Assembly: GCF_009469605.1 (NCBI RefSeq)
Contig: NZ_SSXU01000013.1
Coordinates: forward strand, 1 to 64,000
Length of the DNA stretch: 64,000 nt
Direction: 5' to 3'
DNA from: Zoogloea sp. 1C4
Lineage (GTDB): Bacteria > Pseudomonadota > Gammaproteobacteria > Burkholderiales > Rhodocyclaceae
The position numbers and the translations under genes were made by a program. Positions 1-7,994 of this stretch are shown here, in pieces. The notes under the pieces are model-generated. The model had not been told where the DNA came from. It did not search any database and worked only from the letters and a program-made list of their open reading frames with translations. How positions within the stretch are numbered: position 1 is the stretch's first letter; every line of letters begins with the position of its first letter.

Positions 1-2
1 TT

Positions 3-590
3 GCGGTGTTTGATGAACTGGACGTGCTCGATGCCCTGGCCCGCGGTGCCGAGCAGGACGCCCCCGACGCGCCGCCCTTCCTGCGCCTCGCCCCGGACGC
101 CCTCGAAGCCTTCACCGACTGGCGCACGGGCTTTGAGGCGGGCTTGCGGGGTGGCGATCTGTTCCCGGCCCTCGAAAGCCACCTTGCCAAGTACCGCAAG
201 CTGGTTCCCGCCCTCGCCCTGGCCTTCCACCTGGCGGACGGGCACGCCGGCCCGGTGGGCTTCGCCTCCACCCTGCGCGCCCTGCATTGGGCCGTTTATC
301 TCGAAAGCCATGCCCGCCGTTGCTACGGCATGGCCCACGACGGCGAGGCCGACGCGGCCCGGCGGATCGTGGAGCGGATCAAGAAGGGCGATCTGCCGCG
401 GGATGGGTTCGGCAGCCGGGACGTGTGGCGCCGGGGATGGTCCGGCCTGGCCGATCAAAAGCGGGTCGCTTCCGGGCTTGATCTGCTCGTTGAGCTGGGG
501 CACCTAGAGGCGTGGCAGGAACCGACCCGGACCAAGCCCCGAACGCTGTACTTCGCCAACCCCAAGGCGAACCCGCCGGCCCGGCACTGA
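3..590 (+). CDS. C-terminal part of a DUF3987/YfjI-like protein (truncated by window edge)
   Basis: The reading frame is open to the left edge, so the start lies upstream and only about the last 195 residues are seen. The visible part is rich in Ala, Leu and Asp and has the all-helical character of the C-terminal region of DUF3987 primase/helicase-like proteins, which are typically carried by integrative elements. No catalytic motif is in the visible part, so the assignment rests on general resemblance (for example FDELDVLDALARGA and the HWAVYLESHARRCYG stretch) and on its neighbours. It may act in replication of the element; that is inference. The stop at 588-590 is followed by a strong inverted repeat at 625-668. 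Confidence 0.5.
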   Translation, partial: AVFDELDVLDALARGAEQDAPDAPPFLRLAPDALEAFTDWRTGFEAGLRGGDLFPALESHLAKYRKLVPALALAFHLADGHAGPVGFASTLRALHWAVYLESHARRCYGMAHDGEADAARRIVERIKKGDLPRDGFGSRDVWRRGWSGLADQKRVASGLDLLVELGHLEAWQEPTRTKPRTLYFANPKANPPARH

Positions 591-624
591 TTGCAGAAAA
601 AACCGCCCATACGTGCCGGGCGGG

Positions 625-668
625 CACTGCCAAAACTGTCTTTTCTCAATTTGGCAGTTTTGGCAGTG
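625..668. repeat. Perfect 14-bp inverted repeat
   Basis: CACTGCCAAAACTG at 625-638 is answered by its exact reverse complement at 655-668, with a 16-nt T-rich spacer. The octamer TTTGGCAG also repeats directly at 650-657 and 659-666. It lies 35 bp after the DUF3987-like stop. It could be a transcription terminator, although no T-run follows the stem, or a protein binding or recombination site. Confidence 0.7.
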
Positions 669-738
669 ACCACGCAGGGGGGTATGAGGGAAATTTTCGG
701 GAGTGGCACAGGCGCCACATGCCGGATTGTTGGCACGA

Positions 739-779
739 TTGACAACGCCTGTTCATGTTGGCACATTCGCCAACATGAA
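739..779 (+). promoter_or_regulatory. Toxin-antitoxin promoter with 11-bp operator palindrome
   Basis: A consensus -35 box TTGACA lies at 739-744. At the right spacing there is only a weak -10 (CACATT, 762-767). TTCATGTTGGC at 752-762 and its exact reverse complement at 769-779 form a palindrome with a 6-nt spacer. It covers the predicted -10 and the ATG (775-777) of the toxin gene. This is what an autoregulatory operator of a toxin-antitoxin operon would look like. A start of transcription near 774 would give a leaderless mRNA. Confidence 0.5.
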
Positions 780-1062
780 AGCCGAGCTGATAACCCGCTT
801 CCGTGACATCGCCGAGGATGGAACCGGGCTTGAGATGGTCGTGTGGCGGGTGCCCGATCCGGTGCCGCCGTCCGAACACCGCTTCAAGTATCGGCTCGTC
901 TATGTGGTGGCAGGCCGGCGTGTGGTCGGCTTCGACAACGAACGCGGCAAGGGCGATCACAAGCACGTCGGCGACGAAGAGCGGCCCTATGCCTTTGCCG
1001 GCGTTGATAGGCTGATCGATGACTTCATTCAGGAGGTGGAGCGATGGAAAAGCGAACACTAA
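775..1062 (+). CDS. TumE-family (DUF6516) toxin
   Basis: This 95-residue protein begins MKAELI and contains the block of the DUF6516/TumE family: an EMVVWRVPDPVPPSEHRFKYRLVY region at about residues 18-42, then VGFDNERGKGDHKH and a C-terminal DFIQEVERW helix. Known members are toxins of two-gene modules found on plasmids and transposons; the target is not evident from sequence. The ATG at 775 is chosen because the family starts here. A GTG at 703 would add a non-conserved extension and has no good ribosome site. The next gene overlaps the 3' end by 19 bp, so the two are translationally coupled. Confidence 0.75.
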   Translation: MKAELITRFRDIAEDGTGLEMVVWRVPDPVPPSEHRFKYRLVYVVAGRRVVGFDNERGKGDHKHVGDEERPYAFAGVDRLIDDFIQEVERWKSEH

Positions 1063-1403
1063 CCGTGACGATTAACCCCGACTGGCGGTCAGCCCTTCGC
1101 GCCGCCGCGGGTGCCGCCTTCGCGGCCGATGCCTACCAGGGCGAAACCCTCAACTTTGAAAGCCCCGCCGCCTTCTTTGCCCGCCTGACCGAAAACCGAT
1201 GGGCCATGCTCCACGCCTTGCAGGGGGTCGGCGAGGTGGCGGTAAGGGAGCTTGCCCGCCGGCTTGAACGCGACGTGAAGCGCGTCCATGAAGATGCGGG
1301 GGTGCTGGTGGAACTCGGCCTGATCGAACGCACCGACCGGGGCGGGCTGGTGTGCCCCTTCGACGACATTCATGTGGACATGCACCTACGCCGGGCCGCG
1401 TAG
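1044..1403 (+). CDS. Winged-helix antitoxin/transcriptional regulator (partner of TumE)
   Basis: A 119-residue protein. Residues 50-105 form a helix-turn-helix/winged-helix of MarR type (LTENRWAMLHALQG, then VAVRELARRLERDVKRVHEDAGVLVELGLIER). The C-terminus CPFDDIHVDMHLRRAA matches the HVO_A0114-type DNA-binding proteins that accompany TumE toxins. It overlaps the toxin gene, with a GGAGGTGGAGCG ribosome site inside the toxin frame. By family knowledge it should neutralise the toxin and repress the operon; the palindrome at 752-779 is its likely operator (inference). Confidence 0.72.
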   Translation: MEKRTLTVTINPDWRSALRAAAGAAFAADAYQGETLNFESPAAFFARLTENRWAMLHALQGVGEVAVRELARRLERDVKRVHEDAGVLVELGLIERTDRGGLVCPFDDIHVDMHLRRAA

Positions 1404-1489
1404 ATCACCCCCTTCCCTGTTCTCGACCAGACCGACGCCGGGCACGCCCCGGCGTCGTGCTTTCTGGCCCGGTGTGAACCTTTCGAGTA

Positions 1490-1601
1490 GATCAAAACCC
1501 TAACCTTTTGAGCCACCCCAAAAGGGGCGCTTCCTCAATAGCTCAAAACAGTTGTTTTGAGTTTTGAGCTAGGCTAACATCTGACCCATAGATTTTGAGC
1601 C
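1490..1601. repeat. Repeat cluster upstream of the resolvase, candidate res site
   Basis: Several copies of a TTTTGAGC/GCTCAAAA motif occur here. TTTTGAGCC is at 1506-1514 and 1593-1601. TCAAAACA at 1543-1550 and TGTTTTGA at 1553-1560 form a perfect 8-bp dyad. AGCTCAAAAC at 1540-1549 is matched by GTTTTGAGCT at 1561-1570. A further TCAAAAC is at 1492-1498. Multiple dyads directly upstream of a serine resolvase are the layout of Tn3-type res sites, which also serve as the resolvase promoter and operator. Function is inferred. Confidence 0.55.
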
Positions 1602-1616
1602 AGAAGGAGGCCTGCC

Positions 1617-2195
1617 ATGTCCGCAATCGTTGCCTACGTCCGCGTCTCTACTGACGACCAAACCTGTGAGAACCAGCGCCGCACCATCTCGACCCGCTAC
1701 ACCGTGGGAAAGTGGTTCTCCGATGACGGCGTATCGGGTGCGGTGGCCGCCACCCAGCGCCCGGCCATGTCCGCCCTGCTCGCCTACGTGCGCGAAGGTG
1801 ACGTGGTGATCGTCGCGGCAATCGACCGTCTGGGCCGCAACACCATTGACGTGCTTTCGACGGTGGAAGCCCTGAAGGCGAAGGGCGTCTCGGTCGTCTC
1901 GATGCGGGAAGGCTTCGACCTGGCGACCCCGGCCGGCAAGCTCATGCTCACGATGCTGGCGGCGGTGGCGGAACTGGAGCGGGAAAACCTCAAGGCCCGC
2001 CAGCTCGCGGGGCTTGAGCGAGCAAGGGCCGAAGGCAAGAGCCTTGGGCGAACCAAGGCCATTGATGATGCCGCCGTGGTCGCATGGCGTGCGGAGCACT
2101 CTGCCAGCATCAAGGCGACTGCGGATCACTTCGGCATCTCAGCAGCGAGCGTAAAGCGGGCCTGCTCACTGCAAGCGGCGAGGCATACAGAATAA
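1617..2195 (+). CDS. Serine resolvase/invertase family recombinase
   Basis: A 192-residue serine recombinase of the Tn3 resolvase type. The N-terminal catalytic domain has YVRVSTDDQTCENQ with the nucleophilic serine at residue 11, IDRLGRNTIDVL around residue 70, and the LMLTMLAAVAELERENLKAR block that leads into the E-helix. Residues 140-190 hold a short C-terminal helix-turn-helix (ATADHFGISAASVKRACS). An AGGAGG ribosome site lies 6-10 nt before the ATG. It would resolve cointegrates, or dimers of the element, at the repeats upstream. Length is normal for the family and the gene looks intact. Confidence 0.9.
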   Translation: MSAIVAYVRVSTDDQTCENQRRTISTRYTVGKWFSDDGVSGAVAATQRPAMSALLAYVREGDVVIVAAIDRLGRNTIDVLSTVEALKAKGVSVVSMREGFDLATPAGKLMLTMLAAVAELERENLKARQLAGLERARAEGKSLGRTKAIDDAAVVAWRAEHSASIKATADHFGISAASVKRACSLQAARHTE

Positions 2196-2302
2196 CCGCG
2201 TCAAAACCGGGTACGGGGCCGGGTACAAACTGGCAACCGAGAGAACCCAAGAGCTGCATTTAAAGGGTTTGCGTGGCCTGACTTCCCGTCCAACGTCTAA
2301 GC

Positions 2303-2332
2303 AGAAAGGGCGCCCCTCGGGACGCCCTTTCT
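2303..2332. terminator. Bidirectional hairpin between resolvase and tatC
   Basis: AGAAAGGGCG at 2303-2312 pairs perfectly with CGCCCTTTCT at 2323-2332. It lies between the converging resolvase and tatC genes. A second, shorter hairpin (GGGCGC/GCGCCC, 2345-2360) follows. Together they would end tatC transcription, and perhaps readthrough from the element. Confidence 0.65.
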
Positions 2333-2379
2333 GTCATGCAAACGGGGCGCTACGGCGCCCTTTACTGTTGTTGTCTGGC

Positions 2380-3117
2380 CTACTCGGCCACTGCCTCTGG
2401 CTGGCGTTTGGTGACGAAGCGCGCCAGGAAGATCCCCAGTTCGTAGAGCAGGCACATGGGAATCGCCAGCATCAGCTGGGAGACCACATCCGGCGGCGTC
2501 ACCACTGCGGCGATCACGAAGGCGCCGACGATCACGTAAGGCCGCGCTTCCTTCAGCTTGGCCACATCGACGATACCCATCTTGGTCAGCACGATCACGA
2601 ACACCGGCACCTCGAAGGTGATGCCGAAGGCCAGGAACATGGACATCACGAAGGCCAGGTACTGCTCGATGTCCGGCGCAGGGGTGATGCTCTTGGGCGA
2701 AAACTGGGCGATGAACTTGAACACCGTCCCGAACACGAAGAAATAGCAGAAGGCCATCCCCGCCAGGAACAGGATGGTGCTCCCCACCACCAGCGGCAGG
2801 CCCAGGCGCTTTTCGTGGGCGTAGAGGCCTGGGGCGATGAAGCACCAGGCCTGGTAGAGCACGAAAGGCAGCGCGATCACGAAGGCCACCAGCAGGGTGA
2901 CCTTCATCGGCACGAAGAAGGGCGTCACAACGCCCGTGGCGATCATCCGCGTGCCTTCGGGCAAAGCCTGCATCATCGGATGGGCCAGGATGTCGTAGAT
3001 GTCGCCGGCCCAGGGCATCAGGCAGACGAAAACCGCCACCACCGCCACCACCGCCCGCAGCAGGCGGTCGCGTAGTTCGATGAGGTGGGAAATGAAAGTG
3101 TCTTCCTGGGCGCTCAT
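2380..3117 (-). CDS. tatC: Sec-independent protein translocase subunit TatC
   Basis: 245 residues, polytopic inner-membrane protein with about six membrane segments. The N-terminal cytoplasmic segment FISHLIELRDRLLRAV carries the conserved S-H-L-x-E-L-R-x-R motif that binds twin-arginine signal peptides. The PFFVPMKVTLLVAFVIALPFVLYQAWCFIAPGLYAHEKR loop and the conserved P-D-V-V-S-Q region are present. TatC forms the substrate receptor with TatB. The start codon overlaps the tatB stop (ATGA), so tatB and tatC are translationally coupled. It is the last gene of the his-hinT-tat unit. Confidence 0.97.
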   Translation of the reverse strand: MSAQEDTFISHLIELRDRLLRAVVAVVAVFVCLMPWAGDIYDILAHPMMQALPEGTRMIATGVVTPFFVPMKVTLLVAFVIALPFVLYQAWCFIAPGLYAHEKRLGLPLVVGSTILFLAGMAFCYFFVFGTVFKFIAQFSPKSITPAPDIEQYLAFVMSMFLAFGITFEVPVFVIVLTKMGIVDVAKLKEARPYVIVGAFVIAAVVTPPDVVSQLMLAIPMCLLYELGIFLARFVTKRQPEAVAE

Positions 3118-3653
3118 GACTTGGGATTCTTTGAGTCAGAAGGCGGGACGAAATCGAACCCCAGCTGGGGCTCCGGGGCTGCGGGCCCGGGAGGCACGGC
3201 GGCAGGCTCGACCGGTGGCGTCGTCGCGAACGATGGCATTGGCCCGGCATGGGCGTCCGCCTCGGCAAGCTGACGGTCCAGTTGTGCCGCAGCGGTGTCG
3301 TGGGCCTCGACGGGCGCGGCTTCGGCCGACGACGTCAGGCTCTTCTCGAGATCGGCCACCGCCGACGAAGCCGACGCCACGGAGGCATTGACGCTGCTCT
3401 CGACGCCCGCGATCTCGCTGCGAACCGACGACTCGAAGGCCATCGCCGAAGTGCGAGCCTCTTCCTGCAGACGCTTGAGCTCGTCGAGCTGCATCTCGCG
3501 GTTGATGTCCGACTTCACGTCGGAGACATACCGCTGCAGACGCCCCAGAAGGTGACCCGTGGTACGCGCCACCTTGGGCAGACGCTCGGGGCCGAGCACC
3601 AGAAGGGCCACGATCCCGATGACCACGAGTTCGGAAAAACCGATATCGAACAT
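3114..3653 (-). CDS. tatB: Sec-independent protein translocase subunit TatB
   Basis: 179 residues. The N-terminus MFDIGFSELVVIGIVALLVLGPERLPKVART is the TatB hallmark: one membrane helix, conserved Glu at residue 8, and the GPERLP hinge. An amphipathic helix follows (about 25-70, YVSDVKSDINREM). The tail is long, low-complexity and rich in Ala and Pro, and is poorly conserved in the family. TatB works with TatC as the receptor for folded twin-arginine substrates. It is separated from tatA by an apparent hairpin terminator, which may lower its expression relative to TatA. Confidence 0.95.
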   Translation of the reverse strand: MFDIGFSELVVIGIVALLVLGPERLPKVARTTGHLLGRLQRYVSDVKSDINREMQLDELKRLQEEARTSAMAFESSVRSEIAGVESSVNASVASASSAVADLEKSLTSSAEAAPVEAHDTAAAQLDRQLAEADAHAGPMPSFATTPPVEPAAVPPGPAAPEPQLGFDFVPPSDSKNPKS

Positions 3654-3706
3654 CCGCTTCGCCTAACTTATCAAAACAACCCGGAGAGCCGGCACCAGAA
3701 ACGAAA

Positions 3707-3731
3707 AAGGGGCGGCTGGATAGCGCCCCTT
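3707..3731 (-). terminator. Hairpin with T-run between tatA and tatB
   Basis: On the minus strand the arms AAGGGGCG and CGCCCCTT (3724-3731 and 3707-3714) enclose a 9-nt loop. They are followed by a run of five T (complement of 3704-3708), the form of an intrinsic terminator. It lies 24 bp after the tatA stop and about 54 bp before the tatB start, so it is inside the operon and probably attenuates rather than ends transcription. Confidence 0.6.
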
Positions 3732-3754
3732 CCGCGCCGGCTGCGGGCCAGGAA

Positions 3755-3973
3755 TCAGGACTTGCTCTTGTCCCGGGCTTCCGCGTCGATGGTCTGCTTG
3801 CCACCATCGGCGATCTTCTGGCTCGCGTCGCCCTCGGCTTCGCGCATGCCGTCCTTGAAGCCCTTGACCGCACCGCCCAGATCCTGGCCGATGTTGCGCA
3901 GCTTCTTCGTGCCAAACACGAGCATGACGATGACCAGAACAATCAGCCAATGCCAAATGCTGAAGGAACCCAT
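3755..3973 (-). CDS. tatA: Sec-independent protein translocase subunit TatA
   Basis: 72 residues. Starts [43 protein letters not shown]: one membrane helix, the FGTKKL hinge, and an amphipathic helix with the conserved G-x-x-x-K-G-F pattern that defines TatA. The short polar tail is normal. TatA oligomers form the transport pathway and are needed in excess over TatB and TatC. It follows hinT by 17 bp. Confidence 0.96.
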   Translation of the reverse strand: MGSFSIWHWLIVLVIVMLVFGTKKLRNIGQDLGGAVKGFKDGMREAEGDASQKIADGGKQTIDAEARDKSKS

Positions 3974-3990
3974 TTGAATCTCCTGGAAAA

Positions 3991-4338
3991 CTACCGTTTA
4001 AGCATCGGCCCGACCGGCTCCTGCCCGCCTACGATGTGCATGTGCACATGCATGACTTCCTGCCCGCCGACGCGGCCTGTGTTAATGATGGACCGAAAGC
4101 CGTCGGTACTTCCTTGATCGACGGCAATCTGGTTGGCCACTGCGAGCATCCGCCCCAGCACGGGGATATCTGCCTCGGTAGCGTGCGCCAGCGAGGTGAT
4201 GTGCCTTTTCGGGATCACCAGCACGTGGACAGGCCGCTGCGGCTGAATATCCCGGAAAGCCAGGACTTCTTCGTCTTCATAGACTTTCGCGGCGGGAATC
4301 TCGCCGCGAACAATACGGCAGAACAGGCAATCCTGCAT
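3991..4338 (-). CDS. hinT: HIT-family purine nucleoside phosphoramidase (HinT)
   Basis: 115 residues. The N-terminal [13 protein letters not shown] and the histidine triad HVHMH (residues 96-100, in [12 protein letters not shown]) are the full HIT signature. Length matches bacterial HinT. The family hydrolyses nucleoside 5'-phosphoramidates such as AMP-lysine. Location between hisE and tatA is common in betaproteobacteria. It lies 21 bp after hisE, in the same transcript. Confidence 0.93.
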   Translation of the reverse strand: MQDCLFCRIVRGEIPAAKVYEDEEVLAFRDIQPQRPVHVLVIPKRHITSLAHATEADIPVLGRMLAVANQIAVDQGSTDGFRSIINTGRVGGQEVMHVHMHIVGGQEPVGPMLKR

Positions 4339-4359
4339 GGGAATCCTTACCGGTTTTCG

Positions 4360-4686
4360 TCAGTTTGCAGTCCGGGCCTTCTTCTCGTCGATGCCCGACA
4401 CGCCTTCGCGACGGCGGAACTCGGCGAGCACGTCGTCCACCGACAAGCCGAAGTGATGCAGCAGGATCATGGTGTGGAACCACACGTCGGTGACCTCCCA
4501 GACCACATGCAGCAGATCCTTGTCCTTGGCGGCCATGATGGTTTCGGCGGCCTCTTCGGCGACCTTCTTGCAGATGGCGTCGGTGCCCTTGTGGAACAGG
4601 CCGGAAACGTAGGACGACTCGGGACTTGCGTCCTTGCGGGAAGCCAGGGTCTCGGACACCCGGTGCAGCACTTCGATATCGATCAT
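4360..4686 (-). CDS. hisE: Phosphoribosyl-ATP diphosphatase
   Basis: 108 residues. MazG-like all-helical fold with the acidic motif [14 protein letters not shown] (about residues 40-53) that binds Mg2+, followed by the [32 protein letters not shown]-type helix pair. It removes pyrophosphate from PR-ATP, the second step of histidine synthesis. It is separate from HisI here, unlike the fused enterobacterial form, and the two genes overlap by 4 bp. Confidence 0.95.
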   Translation of the reverse strand: MIDIEVLHRVSETLASRKDASPESSYVSGLFHKGTDAICKKVAEEAAETIMAAKDKDLLHVVWEVTDVWFHTMILLHHFGLSVDDVLAEFRRREGVSGIDEKKARTAN

Positions 4687-5087
4687 TTGTAAATCTCCTT
4701 CGGGTCTTTCAGAACCGGATCAACGGCCTCCCAGCGGCCGTCGGCGAGGTATCTCTGGAAGAAGCAGCTGCGCCGCCCGGTGTGACAGGCAATGCCGCCC
4801 ACCTGCTCGATCTTCAGAAGCACCACGTCGTTGTCGCAATCGATGCGGATCTCGCGGATCTTCTGGGTGTGGCCGGACTCCTCGCCCTTGTGCCACAGCT
4901 TGCCGCGGGATCTTGAAAAATAGACGGCCTCGCCGGTCTCGACCGTACGCGCCAGGGCGTCGCGGTTCATCCAGGCGAACATCAGCACGTCGCCGGTCTC
5001 AGCATCCTGGGCGATGGCGGGGATCAGCCCGTCCTTGTCCCAGGTGAGTTCATCCAGCCAGGCGTTGGAACCAGGCGCGGCGCTCAC
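4683..5087 (-). CDS. hisI: Phosphoribosyl-AMP cyclohydrolase
   Basis: 134 residues from a GTG start whose GTGA overlaps the hisF stop. The metal and substrate motifs are present: [37 protein letters not shown], the DCDND metal-binding aspartates, and the C-terminal [13 protein letters not shown] with its zinc-binding cysteines. It opens the purine ring of PR-AMP (third step). The GTG start is preferred because a longer frame upstream runs out of phase through hisF. Confidence 0.94.
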   Translation of the reverse strand: MSAAPGSNAWLDELTWDKDGLIPAIAQDAETGDVLMFAWMNRDALARTVETGEAVYFSRSRGKLWHKGEESGHTQKIREIRIDCDNDVVLLKIEQVGGIACHTGRRSCFFQRYLADGRWEAVDPVLKDPKEIYK

Positions 5088-5842
5088 AGGCGCACCTCGA
5101 TGCCGCGGGCGCGCATCAGTTCCTTGGCTTCGCGCACCGTGTGGTCGCCGAAGTGGAAGATGCTGGCGGCCAGTACGGCATCCGCACGGCCCAGGGTGAC
5201 GCCGTCGGCGAGGTGATCGAGACTGCCCACGCCGCCGCTGGCAATGACGGGAATCGAGATCGCGTCGGACACGGCACGGGTGAGGCCGAGGTCGAAGCCG
5301 TTCTTGGTGCCGTCGCGATCCATGCTGGTGAGGAGGATCTCGCCAGCACCGAGCTCGGCCACCTTCTGCGCCCATTCGACGGCATCGAGGCCGGTGCGGT
5401 TGCGCCCGCCGTGGGTGAAGACCTCCCACTTGCCCGGCGCAACCTGCTTGGCGTCGATGGCGACCACGATGCACTGGCTGCCCACCTTGTGGGCGGCGTC
5501 GGCCACGACCTGCGGATTATTGACCGCGGCGGTGTTGATGCTGACCTTGTCGGCACCGGCATTGAGGAGGCGCCGCACGTCATCGACGGTGCGCACGCCG
5601 CCACCGACAGTGAGCGGGATGAAGACCTGCTCGGCCACCTGCTCGACCACGTGCAGGATGATGTTGCGGTCGTCGGAGCTGGCGGTGATGTCGAGGAAGG
5701 TGATCTCGTCGGCGCCCTGCTCGTCGTAGCGGCGGGCGACCTCGACCGGATCGCCGGCATCCCGCAGCTCAAGGAAATTGACGCCCTTGACCACGCGGCC
5801 GGCGTTCACATCGAGGCAGGGGATGATGCGTTTGGCGAGCAT
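5084..5842 (-). CDS. hisF: Imidazole glycerol phosphate synthase cyclase subunit
   Basis: 252 residues, a TIM barrel. Starts [23 protein letters not shown] with the catalytic Asp at position 11. The second half repeats the phosphate-binding pattern ([17 protein letters not shown], with the second catalytic Asp, and [10 protein letters not shown]). It receives ammonia from HisH and forms imidazole glycerol phosphate plus AICAR. It is 3 bp after hisA and overlaps hisI. Confidence 0.97.
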   Translation of the reverse strand: MLAKRIIPCLDVNAGRVVKGVNFLELRDAGDPVEVARRYDEQGADEITFLDITASSDDRNIILHVVEQVAEQVFIPLTVGGGVRTVDDVRRLLNAGADKVSINTAAVNNPQVVADAAHKVGSQCIVVAIDAKQVAPGKWEVFTHGGRNRTGLDAVEWAQKVAELGAGEILLTSMDRDGTKNGFDLGLTRAVSDAISIPVIASGGVGSLDHLADGVTLGRADAVLAASIFHFGDHTVREAKELMRARGIEVRL

Positions 5843-5845
5843 GGA

Positions 5846-6592
5846 TCAGGCGGCCCCGTTGAGGGCGTCGGCGCGGGCCTGGGCTGCGCCGAAATCGAGG
5901 GTGCCTTCGTAGATCGCCCGGCCGGTGATGGCCCCGGCCACGCCTTCGGATTCGACGGCGCACAGGGCTTCCACGTCGGTCAGGGTGGCGATGCCGCCGC
6001 TGGCGATGACGGGGATGCGCAGGGCCTGGGCGAGCTTGACGGTGGCTTCGATGTTCACGCCGGAGAGCATGCCGTCACGGCCGATGTCGGTGTAGATCAC
6101 GCCTTCGACACCGTAGTCCTCGAACTTCTTGGCGAGGTCGACGACATCGTGGCCGGTGAGCTTGGACCAACCATCCACCGCAACCTTGCCATCCTTCGCG
6201 TCGAGGCCGACGATGATGTGGCCGGCGAAGGCGCTGCAGGCGTCGTGCAGGAAGCCCGGGTTCTTGACCGCGGCGGTGCCGATGATCACGTAGGTGAGGC
6301 CCGCGTCGAGATAGCGCTCGATGGTATCGAGGTCGCGGATGCCGCCGCCCAGCTGGACGGGGATCTCGTCGCCGACTTCCTCGAGGATGGCCTTGATGGC
6401 GGCTTCGTTCTTCGGCTTGCCGGCAAAGGCGCCGTTGAGGTCCACCAGATGCAGGCGCCGGGCGCCCTGCTCGACCCAGTGACGGGCCATGGCACGCGGG
6501 TCTTCGGAGAAGACCGTGGCGGCATCCATTTCGCCTTGCTTAAGGCGCACGCAGTGACCGTCCTTGAGGTCGATGGCGGGAATCAGCAGCAT
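5846..6592 (-). CDS. hisA: ProFAR isomerase
   Basis: 248 residues, a TIM barrel homologous to His[21 protein letters not shown] contains the catalytic Asp at position 8. VQLGGGIRD and [15 protein letters not shown] carry the second catalytic Asp and the phosphate loops. It carries out the Amadori rearrangement of ProFAR to PRFAR. About 66 bp separates it from hisH. Confidence 0.97.
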   Translation of the reverse strand: MLLIPAIDLKDGHCVRLKQGEMDAATVFSEDPRAMARHWVEQGARRLHLVDLNGAFAGKPKNEAAIKAILEEVGDEIPVQLGGGIRDLDTIERYLDAGLTYVIIGTAAVKNPGFLHDACSAFAGHIIVGLDAKDGKVAVDGWSKLTGHDVVDLAKKFEDYGVEGVIYTDIGRDGMLSGVNIEATVKLAQALRIPVIASGGIATLTDVEALCAVESEGVAGAITGRAIYEGTLDFGAAQARADALNGAA

Positions 6593-6658
6593 AGGAAGAA
6601 GTGCGGTAAGGGAGGGAACGGAACGACGGGATGGATTTGGCTACCCATGGGGAGCGAT

Positions 6659-7297
6659 TCAGGGCTTCCAGGACATGAAGTTGGACAGCAGCTGCAGACC
6701 TGCCTGGGCGCTCTTTTCCGGGTGGAACTGGATGGCGAAGATATTAGCCTGCGCTACCGCCCCGGTAAAGGGGATGCCGTAGTCGGTGGTCGCGGCGACG
6801 ATGGCCGGATCGGCGGGATCGACGTAGTAGCTGTGCACATAGTAGAAGCGCGCGCCGTCGGGGATGCCGGCCCACAGGGGGTGAGCCTGCTTCTGCCAGA
6901 CTTCGTTCCAGCCCATGTGGGGCACCTTCAGGCGGGCGCCATCGGCAGCCACCATCTTGTCGGCAGGAAAGCGCCGCACTTCGCCCTTGAAGATGCCGAG
7001 GCCGGGCACGTTGCCCTCTTCGCTGTGATCGAAGAGCATCTGCTGACCGATGCAGATGCCCAGGAAAGGCTTGTTCCGCGCGGCTTCGAGCACGGCCGGA
7101 CGCAGGTTGCGGGCGTCGAGCTCGCGCATGCAGTCGGGCATCGCGCCCTGGCCGGGGAAGACGACGCGATCCGCCGACAGCACTTCAGCCGGATCGGCGG
7201 TGACGACGACGGTGGCAGCGGTGGCGACGTGCTCGATGGCCTTGGCCACCGAACGCAGGTTGCCCATGCCGTAATCGATGATGGCGACCTTGCTCAT
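6659..7297 (-). CDS. hisH: Imidazole glycerol phosphate synthase glutaminase subunit
   Basis: 212 residues, class I glutamine amidotransferase. The start [17 protein letters not shown] is chosen because it is the conserved family start and its ATGA overlaps the hisB stop. The nucleophile elbow is PFLGICIGQQMLF (Cys at about residue 82). The His-Glu pair is in FAIQFHPEKS near residue 190. It delivers ammonia to HisF. Confidence 0.96.
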   Translation of the reverse strand: MSKVAIIDYGMGNLRSVAKAIEHVATAATVVVTADPAEVLSADRVVFPGQGAMPDCMRELDARNLRPAVLEAARNKPFLGICIGQQMLFDHSEEGNVPGLGIFKGEVRRFPADKMVAADGARLKVPHMGWNEVWQKQAHPLWAGIPDGARFYYVHSYYVDPADPAIVAATTDYGIPFTGAVAQANIFAIQFHPEKSAQAGLQLLSNFMSWKP

Positions 7298-7884
7298 CAC
7301 AGGGCCCCCTTGGTGGACGGCACCACGCCGGCCTGGCGCGGATCGGGCGTCACCGCCATGCGCAGCGCGCGGCCGAAGGCCTTGAAGGCGGTCTCGCACT
7401 GGTGGTGCGCGTTGCGGCCCTTGAGGTTGTCGATGTGCAGGCTGACGCCGGCGTGATTGACGAAGCCCTGGAAGAATTCATACACCAGCTGGGTGTCGAG
7501 GGCACCGATCATCGCGGCAGTAAAGGGAATGTCGAATTCGAGGCCCGGGCGGCCGGACAGATCGACCACCACGCGGGAGAGGGCTTCATCGAGCGGCACG
7601 TAGGCGTGGCCGTAGCGGGTCAGGCCCTTCTTGTCGCCGACCGCCTTCGCAAAGGCCTGGCCGAGGGTGATGCCCACGTCTTCCACGGTGTGATGGCCGT
7701 CGATGTGCAGGTCGCCGACGGATTCGATCTCGAGATCGAAGGCGCCGTGACGGGCGATCTGGTCGAGCATGTGGTCGAAGAAACCGATGCCGGTGTTGAG
7801 CTGGCTGTTGCCCGAACCGTCCAGGTTGATCTTGACCCGGATCTTGGTCTCGAGGGTGTCGCGGGAGATTTCGGCTTGCCGCAT
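7297..7884 (-). CDS. hisB: Imidazoleglycerol-phosphate dehydratase
   Basis: 195 residues, the monofunctional form lacking the N-terminal phosphatase domain seen in enterobacteria. [14 protein letters not shown] and [16 protein letters not shown], then the second copy [15 protein letters not shown] and [20 protein letters not shown], supply the His/Glu ligands of the two Mn ions. It is the first gene of the minus-strand hisB-tatC unit and is divergent from hisC. Confidence 0.96.
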   Translation of the reverse strand: MRQAEISRDTLETKIRVKINLDGSGNSQLNTGIGFFDHMLDQIARHGAFDLEIESVGDLHIDGHHTVEDVGITLGQAFAKAVGDKKGLTRYGHAYVPLDEALSRVVVDLSGRPGLEFDIPFTAAMIGALDTQLVYEFFQGFVNHAGVSLHIDNLKGRNAHHQCETAFKAFGRALRMAVTPDPRQAGVVPSTKGAL

Positions 7885-7932
7885 TGGGGGTTTTCCAGGA
7901 GAAACGGTCGAAACGAGGTAATGAGAACGGCC

Positions 7933-7941
7933 ATGATAGCA
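7933..7941 (-). promoter_or_regulatory. Candidate extended -10 for hisB
   Basis: On the minus strand TGCTATCAT (complement of 7933-7941) fits an extended -10 about 50 bp before the hisB start. It lies in the 110-bp gap between divergent hisB and hisC. No good -35 is present. Because hisC is inverted, hisB needs its own promoter here. Confidence 0.35.
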
Positions 7942-7994
7942 TTTAGCGTTTTCACCGTCCCTTGCGGCGCAAACCGCCGCCCGAGTCGATCGCC

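Larger units (their letters stand above)
1..2290. mobile_element. Right end of an integrated accessory element
   Basis: The stretch carries only accessory-type genes: a DUF3987-like protein tail, a toxin-antitoxin pair and a serine resolvase. It is rich in inverted repeats and ends just before the conserved tatC gene. Its left end is outside the window. The right border is approximate; an octamer CCGGGTAC occurs twice 12 bp apart at 2207-2214 and 2219-2226, and the first tatC-side terminator starts at 2303. No tyrosine integrase or tRNA target is seen here, so the class of element is not settled. Confidence 0.55.

Noticed and set aside
5141-7456. A 771-codon plus-strand frame
   Set aside because: Antisense shadow of hisF, hisA and hisH.
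7885-7994. Histidine attenuator peptide before hisB or hisC
   Set aside because: No run of His codons or stem pair of the classical attenuator type was seen.
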